28,310 nt of DNA from Prevotella sp. UBA2725. Its GTDB lineage: Bacteria; Bacteroidota; Bacteroidia; Bacteroidales; Bacteroidaceae. Made by a program: the position numbers and the translations under genes. The first letter of the stretch is position 1. The number at the start of each line of letters is the position of its first letter. The stretch spans positions 1-28,310 of the forward strand of contig DEKJ01000059.1 of the NCBI GenBank assembly GCA_002353825.1, read 5' to 3'. Under the pieces are notes generated by a model. It saw nothing but the letters and a program-made list of their open reading frames with translations. It did no database searches and was not told the origin of the DNA. Of the stretch, positions 22,523-28,310 are shown piece by piece.

Positions 22523-23733
22523 GACTGATTGCTGCTGTGTGAGTTGTTAATGTTTGTTGCTTTATGGAGTGTGATGACTGTTATCTCGTTGGGCATGTTC
22601 AGCCTGAAAGGTACAAGCCCTCCCAGGCCCGCATTGACATAGAGATAGCGTCCCTGTTTCTCGTATAATCCGAGGTCTTCATCTTGCGTCAGTTCAGTGA
22701 CACGGAAACCGAGAATCTGCATCTGTCCGCCATGGGTGTGCCCAGAAAGCGTCAACTGCACGTTAGAGTGAGGCAATATGTCTCGTTGCCAGGCCGAAGG
22801 GTCATGCTGTAAGATAATGACGAAGGCAGAGTCGGGGATGCCTCGTAGTGTCTTTTTGAGATTGGCACGGTCGGGATAGGGCGGACGGGCATCGTTTTCC
22901 TCACCTGCGAGCCAGATGGTAGCCTTGGAGCGTCTGCCGTCTTTCATCTTCCGGTGTAGTGGTATGTTGGCATTGAGCAATACATGGCCTAACTGGTTCT
23001 CCAGTCCAATGAGTTTCCTGCGCATGCTCTCTTCCAGTTGGGGCGTGGACTTCACATACTGGGCATAGTCGTGATTTCCTAACACAGAGTACATGTAAGG
23101 AAGCCGACGTAGTTCCGGCATCATCTTCTCAACCTCCTCCGGCCGCATGTTCTGCACGTCTCCCGTGAAACAGACAAGGTCGATGTCTCTCTGCTTACGG
23201 ATGCTGTCTATCTCTGCATGCAGGATCTTTCGGCGCCATCCGTCGAAGGTTCCCGTGTGAATATCAGAAATTTGAAGAATGCGGTATCCGTCAAACTCTT
23301 CCGGCAAATCTTTGAACGCGATGTCTACATTTCTGACCACAATCTTGCCGACGCCAAAGGTCAATCCATAGATATACGCCACAACCCCTAATGCACCGAC
23401 AGCCAGTCCTACGCGGTGCCCATAATTGTAGCGCATGTGGAACAGTGCGCGCAAGGCGGAGCCTATCCACGAGCAGAAAGCAAACAATGCCTTCGGCCCA
23501 ATGAAAATGCCGAAGAGGAAGAGATAGGTGTTGAGCCACGTGAGGTCAGTCGGTGCAAAGTTGCGAATAGTTGAGAGGCCTATGGTATAAACGGTCATGA
23601 CCGCACACGGAATCCACCACACCCGCCGTATTATGCGGTTGTGGAGATAGCGCGTGCGATAATAGTGTAGCCAGATATAAACGTCCGGCACAATAATCAG
23701 CGCAATAAGTAAGCCCCAAATCCTATGTACCAT
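22519..23733 (-). CDS. Membrane-anchored calcineurin-like metallophosphoesterase
   Basis: A 404-residue protein with about four N-terminal transmembrane segments (about 5-20, 38-55, 68-92 and 108-126) and a C-terminal calcineurin-like phosphoesterase domain. The dimetal motifs are in order: SDIHTG (D157, H159), GDVQN (D192), GNHD (219-222) and SGHTHGG near 331. This layout matches the YkuE/YaeI-type phosphodiesterases, some of which act on lipids or UDP-diacylglucosamine-like substrates at the membrane. The substrate is not identifiable from sequence. It overlaps plsC by 4 bases, which suggests a lipid-related role, and follows the MetH activation-domain gene by 12 bases. Confidence 0.9.
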   Translation of the reverse strand: MVHRIWGLLIALIIVPDVYIWLHYYRTRYLHNRIIRRVWWIPCAVMTVYTIGLSTIRNFAPTDLTWLNTYLFLFGIFIGPKALFAFCSWIGSALRALFHMRYNYGHRVGLAVGALGVVAYIYGLTFGVGKIVVRNVDIAFKDLPEEFDGYRILQISDIHTGTFDGWRRKILHAEIDSIRKQRDIDLVCFTGDVQNMRPEEVEKMMPELRRLPYMYSVLGNHDYAQYVKSTPQLEESMRRKLIGLENQLGHVLLNANIPLHRKMKDGRRSKATIWLAGEENDARPPYPDRANLKKTLRGIPDSAFVIILQHDPSAWQRDILPHSNVQLTLSGHTHGGQMQILGFRVTELTQDEDLGLYEKQGRYLYVNAGLGGLVPFRLNMPNEITVITLHKATNINNSHSSNQS

Positions 23734-23745
23734 AGACCTTAATAA

Positions 23746-24564
23746 TTATTTTTTCAGCATGCTCGACTGTAGATATTTCCGCATCATCTCCACGGGTAGT
23801 CTGCGTCGGTGAGCATAGTCGCGCAGCTGGTCTTCTCCTATCTTTCCGAGTTCAAAATACTGTGCTTTCGGGTGAGCGAACATCAGTCCCGATACGGAGG
23901 CGTGTGGCTGCATCATGCCGCTCTCTGTGAGTCGGATGCCGATGCTCTTCATGTCGACGATGCGAGCAAGAAGGAAGTTCATGCTCGTATCGGGCATGGA
24001 AGGATAGCCCACTGCGGGCCGGATACCTTGGTATCGCTCGGCATGGATATCGTTCATGGAGAGATCTTCGTCGGGAGCATAGCCCCAGTATTTGCGCCTC
24101 ACCTGGAGATGCATGAGCTCTGCCGTGCCTTCTGCCAGTCGGTCTGCCAGAACCTGAGAGAGCATCTTGCCGTAGACATCATCGTCGTATCCACAGGTGA
24201 GGTCATAGTCGACAGTAGTGGCAAAAACGCCGAGCTTATCAGGCTTGCCTTGTGAGGCTGGTCTGAGGAAGTCGGCCAGGCAGAGATTGGGTTGACCGGG
24301 TGAGGTCGCTTTCTGCTGCCGGAGCATCGGCAATCGCACCTTTGCCGTGACAATATCATCACCATCACCATCACTGTTAGCTTCCACAAGTTCAAATACC
24401 GCATGCGTGTGGTACGTGCCTTGCCATCGGTCAAGCATAGCATTGGCATCGGCGTGGAGCTTGTCGCGCTCCGCTCCATTCTTTCCATTCATGCTCCAGG
24501 CATAGTCGAAATAGATCCAGTTGATGAACGGTCGTATGTCGTTAATATCGTAATCGATGCGCAT
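23746..24564 (-). CDS. Standalone B12-dependent methionine synthase activation-domain protein
   Basis: A 272-residue protein matching the C-terminal AdoMet-binding activation domain of cobalamin-dependent methionine synthase (MetH), which reductively re-methylates inactive cob(II)alamin. Seen here are the RPAVGYPSMPD motif at 182-191 (family form RP..GYP..PDH) and LTESGMMQPHASVSGLMFAHPKAQYFELGKI at 212-242. The latter closely follows the MetH AdoMet-binding stretch. The homocysteine, folate and B12 domains are absent, so this subunit should act in trans on a shorter MetH encoded elsewhere. Such splitting is known in Bacteroidetes. It lies between pyrC and the metallophosphoesterase gene and is preceded by a 14-bp tandem repeat. 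Confidence 0.88.
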   Translation of the reverse strand: MRIDYDINDIRPFINWIYFDYAWSMNGKNGAERDKLHADANAMLDRWQGTYHTHAVFELVEANSDGDGDDIVTAKVRLPMLRQQKATSPGQPNLCLADFLRPASQGKPDKLGVFATTVDYDLTCGYDDDVYGKMLSQVLADRLAEGTAELMHLQVRRKYWGYAPDEDLSMNDIHAERYQGIRPAVGYPSMPDTSMNFLLARIVDMKSIGIRLTESGMMQPHASVSGLMFAHPKAQYFELGKIGEDQLRDYAHRRRLPVEMMRKYLQSSMLKK

Positions 24565-24569
24565 TTGCT

Positions 24570-24597
24570 AAAGAATAAAGTATAAAGAATAAAGTAT
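24570..24597. repeat. Two perfect 14-bp tandem repeats before the MetH activation-domain gene
   Basis: AAAGAATAAAGTAT occurs twice in direct succession (24570-24583 and 24584-24597). The array fills most of the 46-base gap between pyrC and the next gene on the minus strand and ends six bases before that gene's ATG. It recalls the tandem repeats in the ridA leader. Confidence 0.85.
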
Positions 24598-24610
24598 ACA
24601 GAGGGAGGGG

Positions 24611-25972
24611 TTATCGTTCAAACTGTACAGCTTCTCCACGATAGTCCTCATCCATTTTACCTTTGTCATAGACGGTATGACCATTGCAGATGGTCCTCAT
24701 TACTCGCCAGCGGAACTGTTCGCCCGTAAGCGGGCTCCAGCCACATTTGCTTTGGATAAGATTCTCCGTAAGTGTCCATGGAGCACCTCTCTTGACGAGC
24801 GTGATGTCTGCCTTATAACCTGGACGAAGAAATCCACGATCTTTGACAGAAAACAGTCGGGCAGGGTTGTGGCACATGAGCCAGACCATCTGCTCAATAG
24901 TCAGAATGCCTTCGTCCACAAGTCTCAACATAGACACAAGGGAGAACTGGAGCATTGGCATTCCCGAAGCAGCCTTGGCGCAGCCGCCTTGCTTGTCGCT
25001 GAGTCGGTGAGGCGCATGGTCAGTGCCAATGCAGGTGATGAGGCCCTTGGAGAGAGCGAGCCGCAAGGCTTCGCGGTCTGTTGTGGTCTTCACAGCAGGA
25101 TTGCACTTGATGAGCGCCTTGCGTGTGACATAGTCGTTGTTGGTGAAAAGCAGATGCGCGAGGACGGCTTCTCCTGTAATCTTTGGGAAAGGCCCTTCAC
25201 GGAATGCATTGTCATTCACTGGCAGCAAGCCGAGTTCTTTGGCTGTAGAGATATGGGCGATATGCAGACGGGTACCGTAAGTTTTTGCAAGGCTCACGGC
25301 TAAAGAGGAACTGTTATAGCAAGCTTCCTCCGAGCGGATAAACGGATGAAGACTGATGTCTGGATCTTCACCATATTTTGCCTTTGCCTCTGCCATGTTG
25401 TGGTTGATGAGGTTTGTGTCCTCACAGTGGGTCATCAGTGGCAATCCCAAGCGGGCACATTCAGCATAGATCTTTTCCAATGCGTCTTTCCTGTCAACAA
25501 GCATGTTGCCGGTTGAGGCGCCCATAAAGAGCTTTATGCCGGGAATATGTGTGGCATCGAGGTCCTTGAAAGAGTCAGCATTGTTGTTCGTAGCCCCACA
25601 GAAAAAAGCATAGTTGACGTGGCTCTTGGTCTTGCCTAGTGTCATCTTTCCTTCCCATGTCTCTTTCGAAGTCGTGGCCGGCTTTGTGTTTGGCATGTCG
25701 AAGAAGGTCGTCACACCGCCCCAGGCTGCCGCGCGCGATTCACTCTCGATGTCAGCCTTGTCTGTCAGCCCGGGCTCACGGAAGTGAACGTGCTCATCAA
25801 TGATGCCGGGAAGAACAAGACACCCCGTGGCATCTACGTGATGGTCGTAGGAGCCACAGGGTGTAGTCTCGCCGACAATCACGTTTTCTATATGGTCGCT
25901 GTCAAGAATGAGACTTCCCTTAAAGGTCTTTCCCTCATTGACAATCGTACCATGCTCAATGATTGTCCTCAT
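24611..25972 (-). CDS. pyrC: Dihydroorotase
   Basis: A 453-residue amidohydrolase for the third step of pyrimidine synthesis, closing carbamoyl-aspartate to dihydroorotate. Metal ligands are visible: H61 and H63 in DEHVHFREPG, the carboxylated Lys K147 in GIKLFMG, H182 in THCED, H240 in HIAHIS, and the catalytic D318 in IGTDHAPH. WGGVTTFFDMPNT is the usual substrate-loop region. Length and motifs fit the class I (CAD/PyrC-long) dihydroorotases found in Bacteroidetes. Allantoinase and hydantoinase share the fold; HFREPG and the DMPNT motif favour dihydroorotase. It lies 25 bases downstream of the DUF4369 lipoprotein gene. Confidence 0.9.
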   Translation of the reverse strand: MRTIIEHGTIVNEGKTFKGSLILDSDHIENVIVGETTPCGSYDHHVDATGCLVLPGIIDEHVHFREPGLTDKADIESESRAAAWGGVTTFFDMPNTKPATTSKETWEGKMTLGKTKSHVNYAFFCGATNNNADSFKDLDATHIPGIKLFMGASTGNMLVDRKDALEKIYAECARLGLPLMTHCEDTNLINHNMAEAKAKYGEDPDISLHPFIRSEEACYNSSSLAVSLAKTYGTRLHIAHISTAKELGLLPVNDNAFREGPFPKITGEAVLAHLLFTNNDYVTRKALIKCNPAVKTTTDREALRLALSKGLITCIGTDHAPHRLSDKQGGCAKAASGMPMLQFSLVSMLRLVDEGILTIEQMVWLMCHNPARLFSVKDRGFLRPGYKADITLVKRGAPWTLTENLIQSKCGWSPLTGEQFRWRVMRTICNGHTVYDKGKMDEDYRGEAVQFER

Positions 25973-25997
25973 ATTATAATAATGTGTAGTATATTTA

Positions 25998-26771
25998 TTA
26001 TTGTGCCATTTCGTTCGGTGTTGGACCCTCTGCTGGTGGTGGTGGTGCTTGTTGAGGCTGCGTGTCTGGGACCTTCGTTCCGTTCATGATATTCTGATTC
26101 TCCTGGGCAGCCTCATAATACTCCTTCACCTGAGGATTATTCTTGAACTTGTCTGTAGCACGGCTCATGATATCCTCTACCCAAGCATCAAGCATCGGAA
26201 CATTATACTTGTTCATGCAGACTGTGATGAAGATATAAGGTCCGAGCACATTGTCCATGTTGTCTGTGACAAAATTGGTAACGAGCTTGTCCATCCTCCG
26301 GTTGATATCTGCATCTTTCGCAGCAAGGCGTGAATTGACCACATCCATATTGCGGCCATTCATGATAGCTTGGTCATGCTGATGGACGAGGTCATTGCTC
26401 TCGTTCATCAAACGGGTGAACTGCTGACGAAACTTGGTAAGCTTGTCGTTCAGAGGAGTACCCGTAACGGTCTCCTGCGTATTGTCAATCTTCACTTGTA
26501 TGTCACCGTCCTCAAGCACCACAGGCAGACTGTTGCCATCATCAAGGATGATGTTGGCTACACGCACTGAGTCAGTAGTACCACCAAACTGGAACTGTCC
26601 GTGGACAACATCGCAAGAGTCGATGTTCTTCAACGTCGTGTCTTTCAGCACCTTAAGGTATAGTTTTTGCCCATCAAGGACACTGACGCTCGTCGTACCT
26701 GTGATATGGAAACTGTTGGCACAGGACGTCAGTGCAAGGATGCTGACTATTGTGTATAATACTTTATTCAT
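25998..26771 (-). CDS. DUF4369-type lipoprotein
   Basis: A 257-residue protein with a short lipoprotein signal ending in the lipobox LTSC (Cys 17), so it is probably attached to the outer or inner membrane facing the periplasm. Residues 20-110 have the beta-rich pattern of DUF4369 (HITGTT...LDGQKLYL, IDSCDVVHGQFQFGG, LEDGDIQVKID), a Bacteroidetes domain usually placed before a thioredoxin/AhpC domain. Here the thioredoxin part is replaced by a helical stretch (110-215) with no CxxC, ending in a Pro/Gln-rich tail (QPQQAPPPPAEGP). Function unknown. It has its own -7 element and is followed by pyrC after 25 bases. Confidence 0.85.
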   Translation of the reverse strand: MNKVLYTIVSILALTSCANSFHITGTTSVSVLDGQKLYLKVLKDTTLKNIDSCDVVHGQFQFGGTTDSVRVANIILDDGNSLPVVLEDGDIQVKIDNTQETVTGTPLNDKLTKFRQQFTRLMNESNDLVHQHDQAIMNGRNMDVVNSRLAAKDADINRRMDKLVTNFVTDNMDNVLGPYIFITVCMNKYNVPMLDAWVEDIMSRATDKFKNNPQVKEYYEAAQENQNIMNGTKVPDTQPQQAPPPPAEGPTPNEMAQ

Positions 26772-26795
26772 AAACCTATCTTGTTCTTCTTATAG

Positions 26796-26803
26796 CAAAG
26801 ATA
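26796..26803 (-). promoter_or_regulatory. Promoter -7 element of the DUF4369 gene
   Basis: On the minus strand TATCTTTG fits TAnnTTTG and lies 24 bases before the ATG at 26771. The matching -33 region is poor. The 26772-26854 gap otherwise holds only AT-rich sequence. Confidence 0.5.
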
Positions 26804-26854
26804 CAACCTATAAATGAAGAAATCTATTATTTTTATCCTATTTAAAAGTAACGA

Positions 26855-27286
26855 CTACTCTTTTATATTTTTTTTCGAAAGTTCATGGTCTATACGATGG
26901 GAGGTATAGACTTCCAAAATAGCTGCTACAAGAAGAAGTATGACCCATTTATTATATAAATAGGTGATATATGCCTCTTGATTGCTGAACATCTGTTTGA
27001 AAAAGCTGTGTCCCGTACCTGCATAAACTGTATCGGCGAGCAGAACGCCTGCCAGGACAAAGAGCAGGTCGCTCAGATTCTGCAGCTTCTTCAGACGGCG
27101 AACAACAAGCTCTTTGCCTTCATAAATCTGTGAGACCTGCATCGTCGCGAACATTACAGCACCGAGAATATAGACCCAGCACATGATGGTTGGTATTACG
27201 GTGAATACGCAGCATGCAACACCTGCGACCATCAATATGCCGCCTGTTAAGAAAATAGCGCTTTGGATTTTATTGAGTTGTTTCAT
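26855..27286 (-). CDS. Small integral membrane protein, unknown function
   Basis: A 143-residue protein with about four hydrophobic segments: 10-28 (AIFLTGGILMVAGVACCVF), 30-48 (TIMCWVYILGAVMFATM), 72-86 (LSDLLFVLAGVLLAD) and 113-127 (WVILLLVAAILEVY). A charged loop (EGKELVVRRLKKLQ) lies between helices 2 and 3, and the C-terminus is basic. I do not recognise a named family; similar proteins are conserved beside FtsB genes in Bacteroidales as far as I recall. It overlaps the FtsB-like gene by 4 bases and is probably translated from the same mRNA, so a cell-envelope or division role is possible but unproven. Confidence 0.75.
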   Translation of the reverse strand: MKQLNKIQSAIFLTGGILMVAGVACCVFTVIPTIMCWVYILGAVMFATMQVSQIYEGKELVVRRLKKLQNLSDLLFVLAGVLLADTVYAGTGHSFFKQMFSNQEAYITYLYNKWVILLLVAAILEVYTSHRIDHELSKKNIKE

Positions 27287-27621
27287 TCTGTGGGTTGTTT
27301 ATCAAGGTCATCGTTAATCTTATCGGTACTGAACACAAAGATATCCTCGTCATCTGCTTTCATCAAATAACGTTCACGCGCGATCTTCTCTATATAGTTC
27401 GGATTGCGACGCAAGTTCTCTATCTCTTCATTGGCTGAATCGTTGAGAGCCTTGTATTTTTGGATCTCTCCTTTTAAACTGCTTATCTGTATGTCGTACT
27501 TCATGCGCTGAAGAAAGCTGTTCTCATCTAAGAAGCCAACAAACAGAACGCCAACTACAATAGTAATAATATACTTGTAGCTGGAGAGAAATGCCAGTAT
27601 CGTTGACAGTCGTTTGCTCAT
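27283..27621 (-). CDS. FtsB/DivIC-family septum formation initiator
   Basis: A 112-residue bitopic membrane protein. One transmembrane helix at about 16-31 (YIITIVVGVLFVGFLD) is followed by a coiled coil (about 40-72, IQISSLKGEIQKYKALNDSANEEIENLRR) and the family tail NPNYIEKIARERYLMKADDEDIFV. This is the FtsB/DivIC arrangement; the protein joins FtsL and FtsQ to activate septal peptidoglycan synthesis. Length and motif order are normal. It has its own promoter 20 bases upstream and is co-transcribed with the small membrane protein. Confidence 0.88.
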   Translation of the reverse strand: MSKRLSTILAFLSSYKYIITIVVGVLFVGFLDENSFLQRMKYDIQISSLKGEIQKYKALNDSANEEIENLRRNPNYIEKIARERYLMKADDEDIFVFSTDKINDDLDKQPTE

Positions 27622-27640
27622 TCTTTATTTATTTGGAATG

Positions 27641-27671
27641 CAAAGTTAAAGCATTTCAGCCGAACAGGCAA
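27641..27671 (-). promoter_or_regulatory. Promoter of the ftsB-like operon
   Basis: On the minus strand TTGC (27671-27668), a 19-base spacer and TAACTTTG (27648-27641). The ATG is 20 bases beyond. Confidence 0.65.
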
Positions 27672-27732
27672 ATGAAATCTTGTTTTATCCCTTCCTTTTC
27701 CAACTTTTTAAGTATCCTTCGTCATGTGTCAG

Positions 27733-27842
27733 CCGATTGTTTGTCGAACGCCAGCCGATTGTTTGTCGAACGTCGAACAATCGTTTGTCGAACGCCAAAC
27801 AATCGTTTGTCGAACGCCGCACAATCGTTTGTCGAACGCCGC
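27733..27842. repeat. Five 22-bp tandem repeats
   Basis: Five copies with an exact 22-bp period and the invariant core TTTGTCGAACG at 27740, 27762, 27784, 27806 and 27828. The first two units begin CCGATTG and the last three ACAATCG, so the seven bases before the core differ between the two halves of the array. A partial sixth unit (ACGATG) follows. The array lies between the ftsB-like promoter and the rRNA promoter. No spacers separate the units, so it is not a CRISPR array. Confidence 0.9.
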
Positions 27843-27862
27843 ACGATGTCCTTTTAATAATA

Positions 27863-27919
27863 ATGGCACCACCATTACTGTGAAATCGCATGCCGATTAC
27901 GCCGTAATGGCGGTGCCAT
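27863..27919. repeat. Inverted repeat with 16-bp arms
   Basis: ATGGCACCACCATTAC (27863-27878) and GTAATGGCGGTGCCAT (27904-27919) are inverted copies with one difference (A versus G on the matching strand), separated by 25 bases. It may be the footprint of a miniature transposable element, a protein-binding site or an RNA stem. Confidence 0.8.
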
Positions 27920-27974
27920 AATGCTTTTGTACTTCCGGCTTGCTTTGGCTCTGTTGTTCTCTAGTGTTGTGTAG

Positions 27975-28005
27975 GCAGTCACATAGTGACTGCAACCGCT
28001 TTTTT
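27975..28005 (+). terminator. Hairpin with T-run upstream of the rRNA promoter
   Basis: GCAGTCAC (27975-27982) pairs perfectly with GTGACTGC (27986-27993) around ATA, and T6 follows at 28000-28005 after six bases. It resembles a plus-strand terminator, yet no gene precedes it on that strand. It may insulate the rRNA operon, end an unseen small RNA, or serve as an operator. Confidence 0.5.
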
Positions 28006-28058
28006 CGCTTGATATAGATCAATAATGAAACATTTTTGAAAAATAATCGCGAAAATAT

Positions 28059-28089
28059 TTGGAGGGTATCGAAAAAGTCTATACCTTTG
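28059..28089 (+). promoter_or_regulatory. Predicted rRNA operon promoter
   Basis: TTGG (28059-28062), a 19-base spacer and TACCTTTG (28082-28089) match the Bacteroidetes consensus closely. The upstream 28010-28055 is strongly A+T-rich, like an UP element. TACCTTTGCACTCGC (28082-28096) is identical to the tRNA-Met promoter at 12724-12710 (minus). Confidence 0.75.
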
Positions 28090-28310
28090 CACTCGCTTTT
28101 CGGAAATACACCGGCAAGCAACATAAAGAAAGTTTGTGCAAGTCGAATGCAATGAAGCTTGCTTCAATTGCTGAGACGCAGCCAAACTTATTAGAGTTCT
28201 TTGAAAAGATTTACATAAACAGAGAAGTAGTACAAGAAGCGAGTCGTACACATTATTATATATAGCAATATAGAGATAGTGAGTATGACTTGGGTAGAGA
28301 AACGAACCGA
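28090..28310 (+). promoter_or_regulatory. Probable 16S rRNA leader with boxA
   Basis: About 220 bases after the promoter without a convincing gene. GTTCTTTGAAAAG at 28196-28208 resembles the rRNA antitermination boxA (form TGCTCTTTAACA). The stretch from there (TTACATAAACAGAGAAGTAG...) is like Bacteroidales rRNA leaders as I remember them. The window ends before any 16S sequence, so the call is inferred from promoter type and boxA. Confidence 0.6.

Noticed and set aside
27733..27842. CRISPR array candidate
   Set aside because: The 22-bp units are contiguous with no unique spacers and no cas genes are nearby; it is a plain tandem repeat. Open frames through it are by-products of the repeat.
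28059..28265. Open frame in the rRNA leader
   Set aside because: It starts inside the promoter and crosses the boxA; the region behaves as an RNA leader.

Overview
The window looks like a Bacteroidales chromosome, most likely Prevotella or a close relative. The gene set fits that group: standalone MetH activation domain, DUF4369 lipoprotein, DivIC/FtsB protein, tandem deoxynucleoside kinases and an RhuM-Fic protein. Nearly every transcription unit starts with the Bacteroidetes sigma signature TTG-N18/19-TAnnTTTG, and Shine-Dalgarno sequences are not evident. All assignments come from reading motifs by eye; no database search was run.

Left part (1-12600), accessory and read mainly left to right. 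An intact IS1380-type transposase is followed by about 450 bases of non-coding, repeat-bearing sequence. Next come a predicted lipoprotein trypsin-like protease and a four-gene SMC operon that I read as a Wadjet/MksBEFG-type plasmid-defence system: jetA (kleisin-like), jetB (MksE-like), jetC (SMC ATPase) and jetD (Toprim nuclease). The protease ends 18 nt before jetA and is probably co-transcribed with it, which is unusual. Then follow an AAA-DUF4143 ATPase and an RhuM-Fic protein, each with its own promoter. The island ends in two decayed fragments of AlbA_2-type ATP-binding regulators, one carrying a TGG-to-TAG-like nonsense codon. A minus-strand tRNA-Met(CAT) follows, with its 3' end facing the island.

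Middle part (12800-21230), minus strand. A five-gene operon reads AAA_28-CYTH protein, two paralogous deoxynucleoside kinases, a membrane-anchored pseudokinase and a TPR protein. It is followed, at higher coordinates, by an operon of an ABC-F ATPase and an M13 zinc metallopeptidase. A strong terminator and the next promoter overlap between the two units.

Right part (21280-28310). ridA is on the plus strand, with a triple 13-bp repeat at its predicted transcript start and a terminator lying inside the convergent plsC gene. A minus-strand housekeeping series follows: plsC, metallophosphoesterase, MetH activation-domain protein, dihydroorotase, DUF4369 lipoprotein, a small membrane protein and a FtsB/DivIC protein. 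The last 700 bases hold five 22-bp tandem repeats, a long inverted repeat, a hairpin with a T-run, and what appears to be the promoter and boxA-containing leader of an rRNA operon whose 16S gene lies beyond the edge. The tRNA and rRNA promoters share an identical 15-mer, TACCTTTGCACTCGC.

The most promising targets are the protease-linked, compact Wadjet-like operon and the pseudokinase/dNK/CYTH operon.
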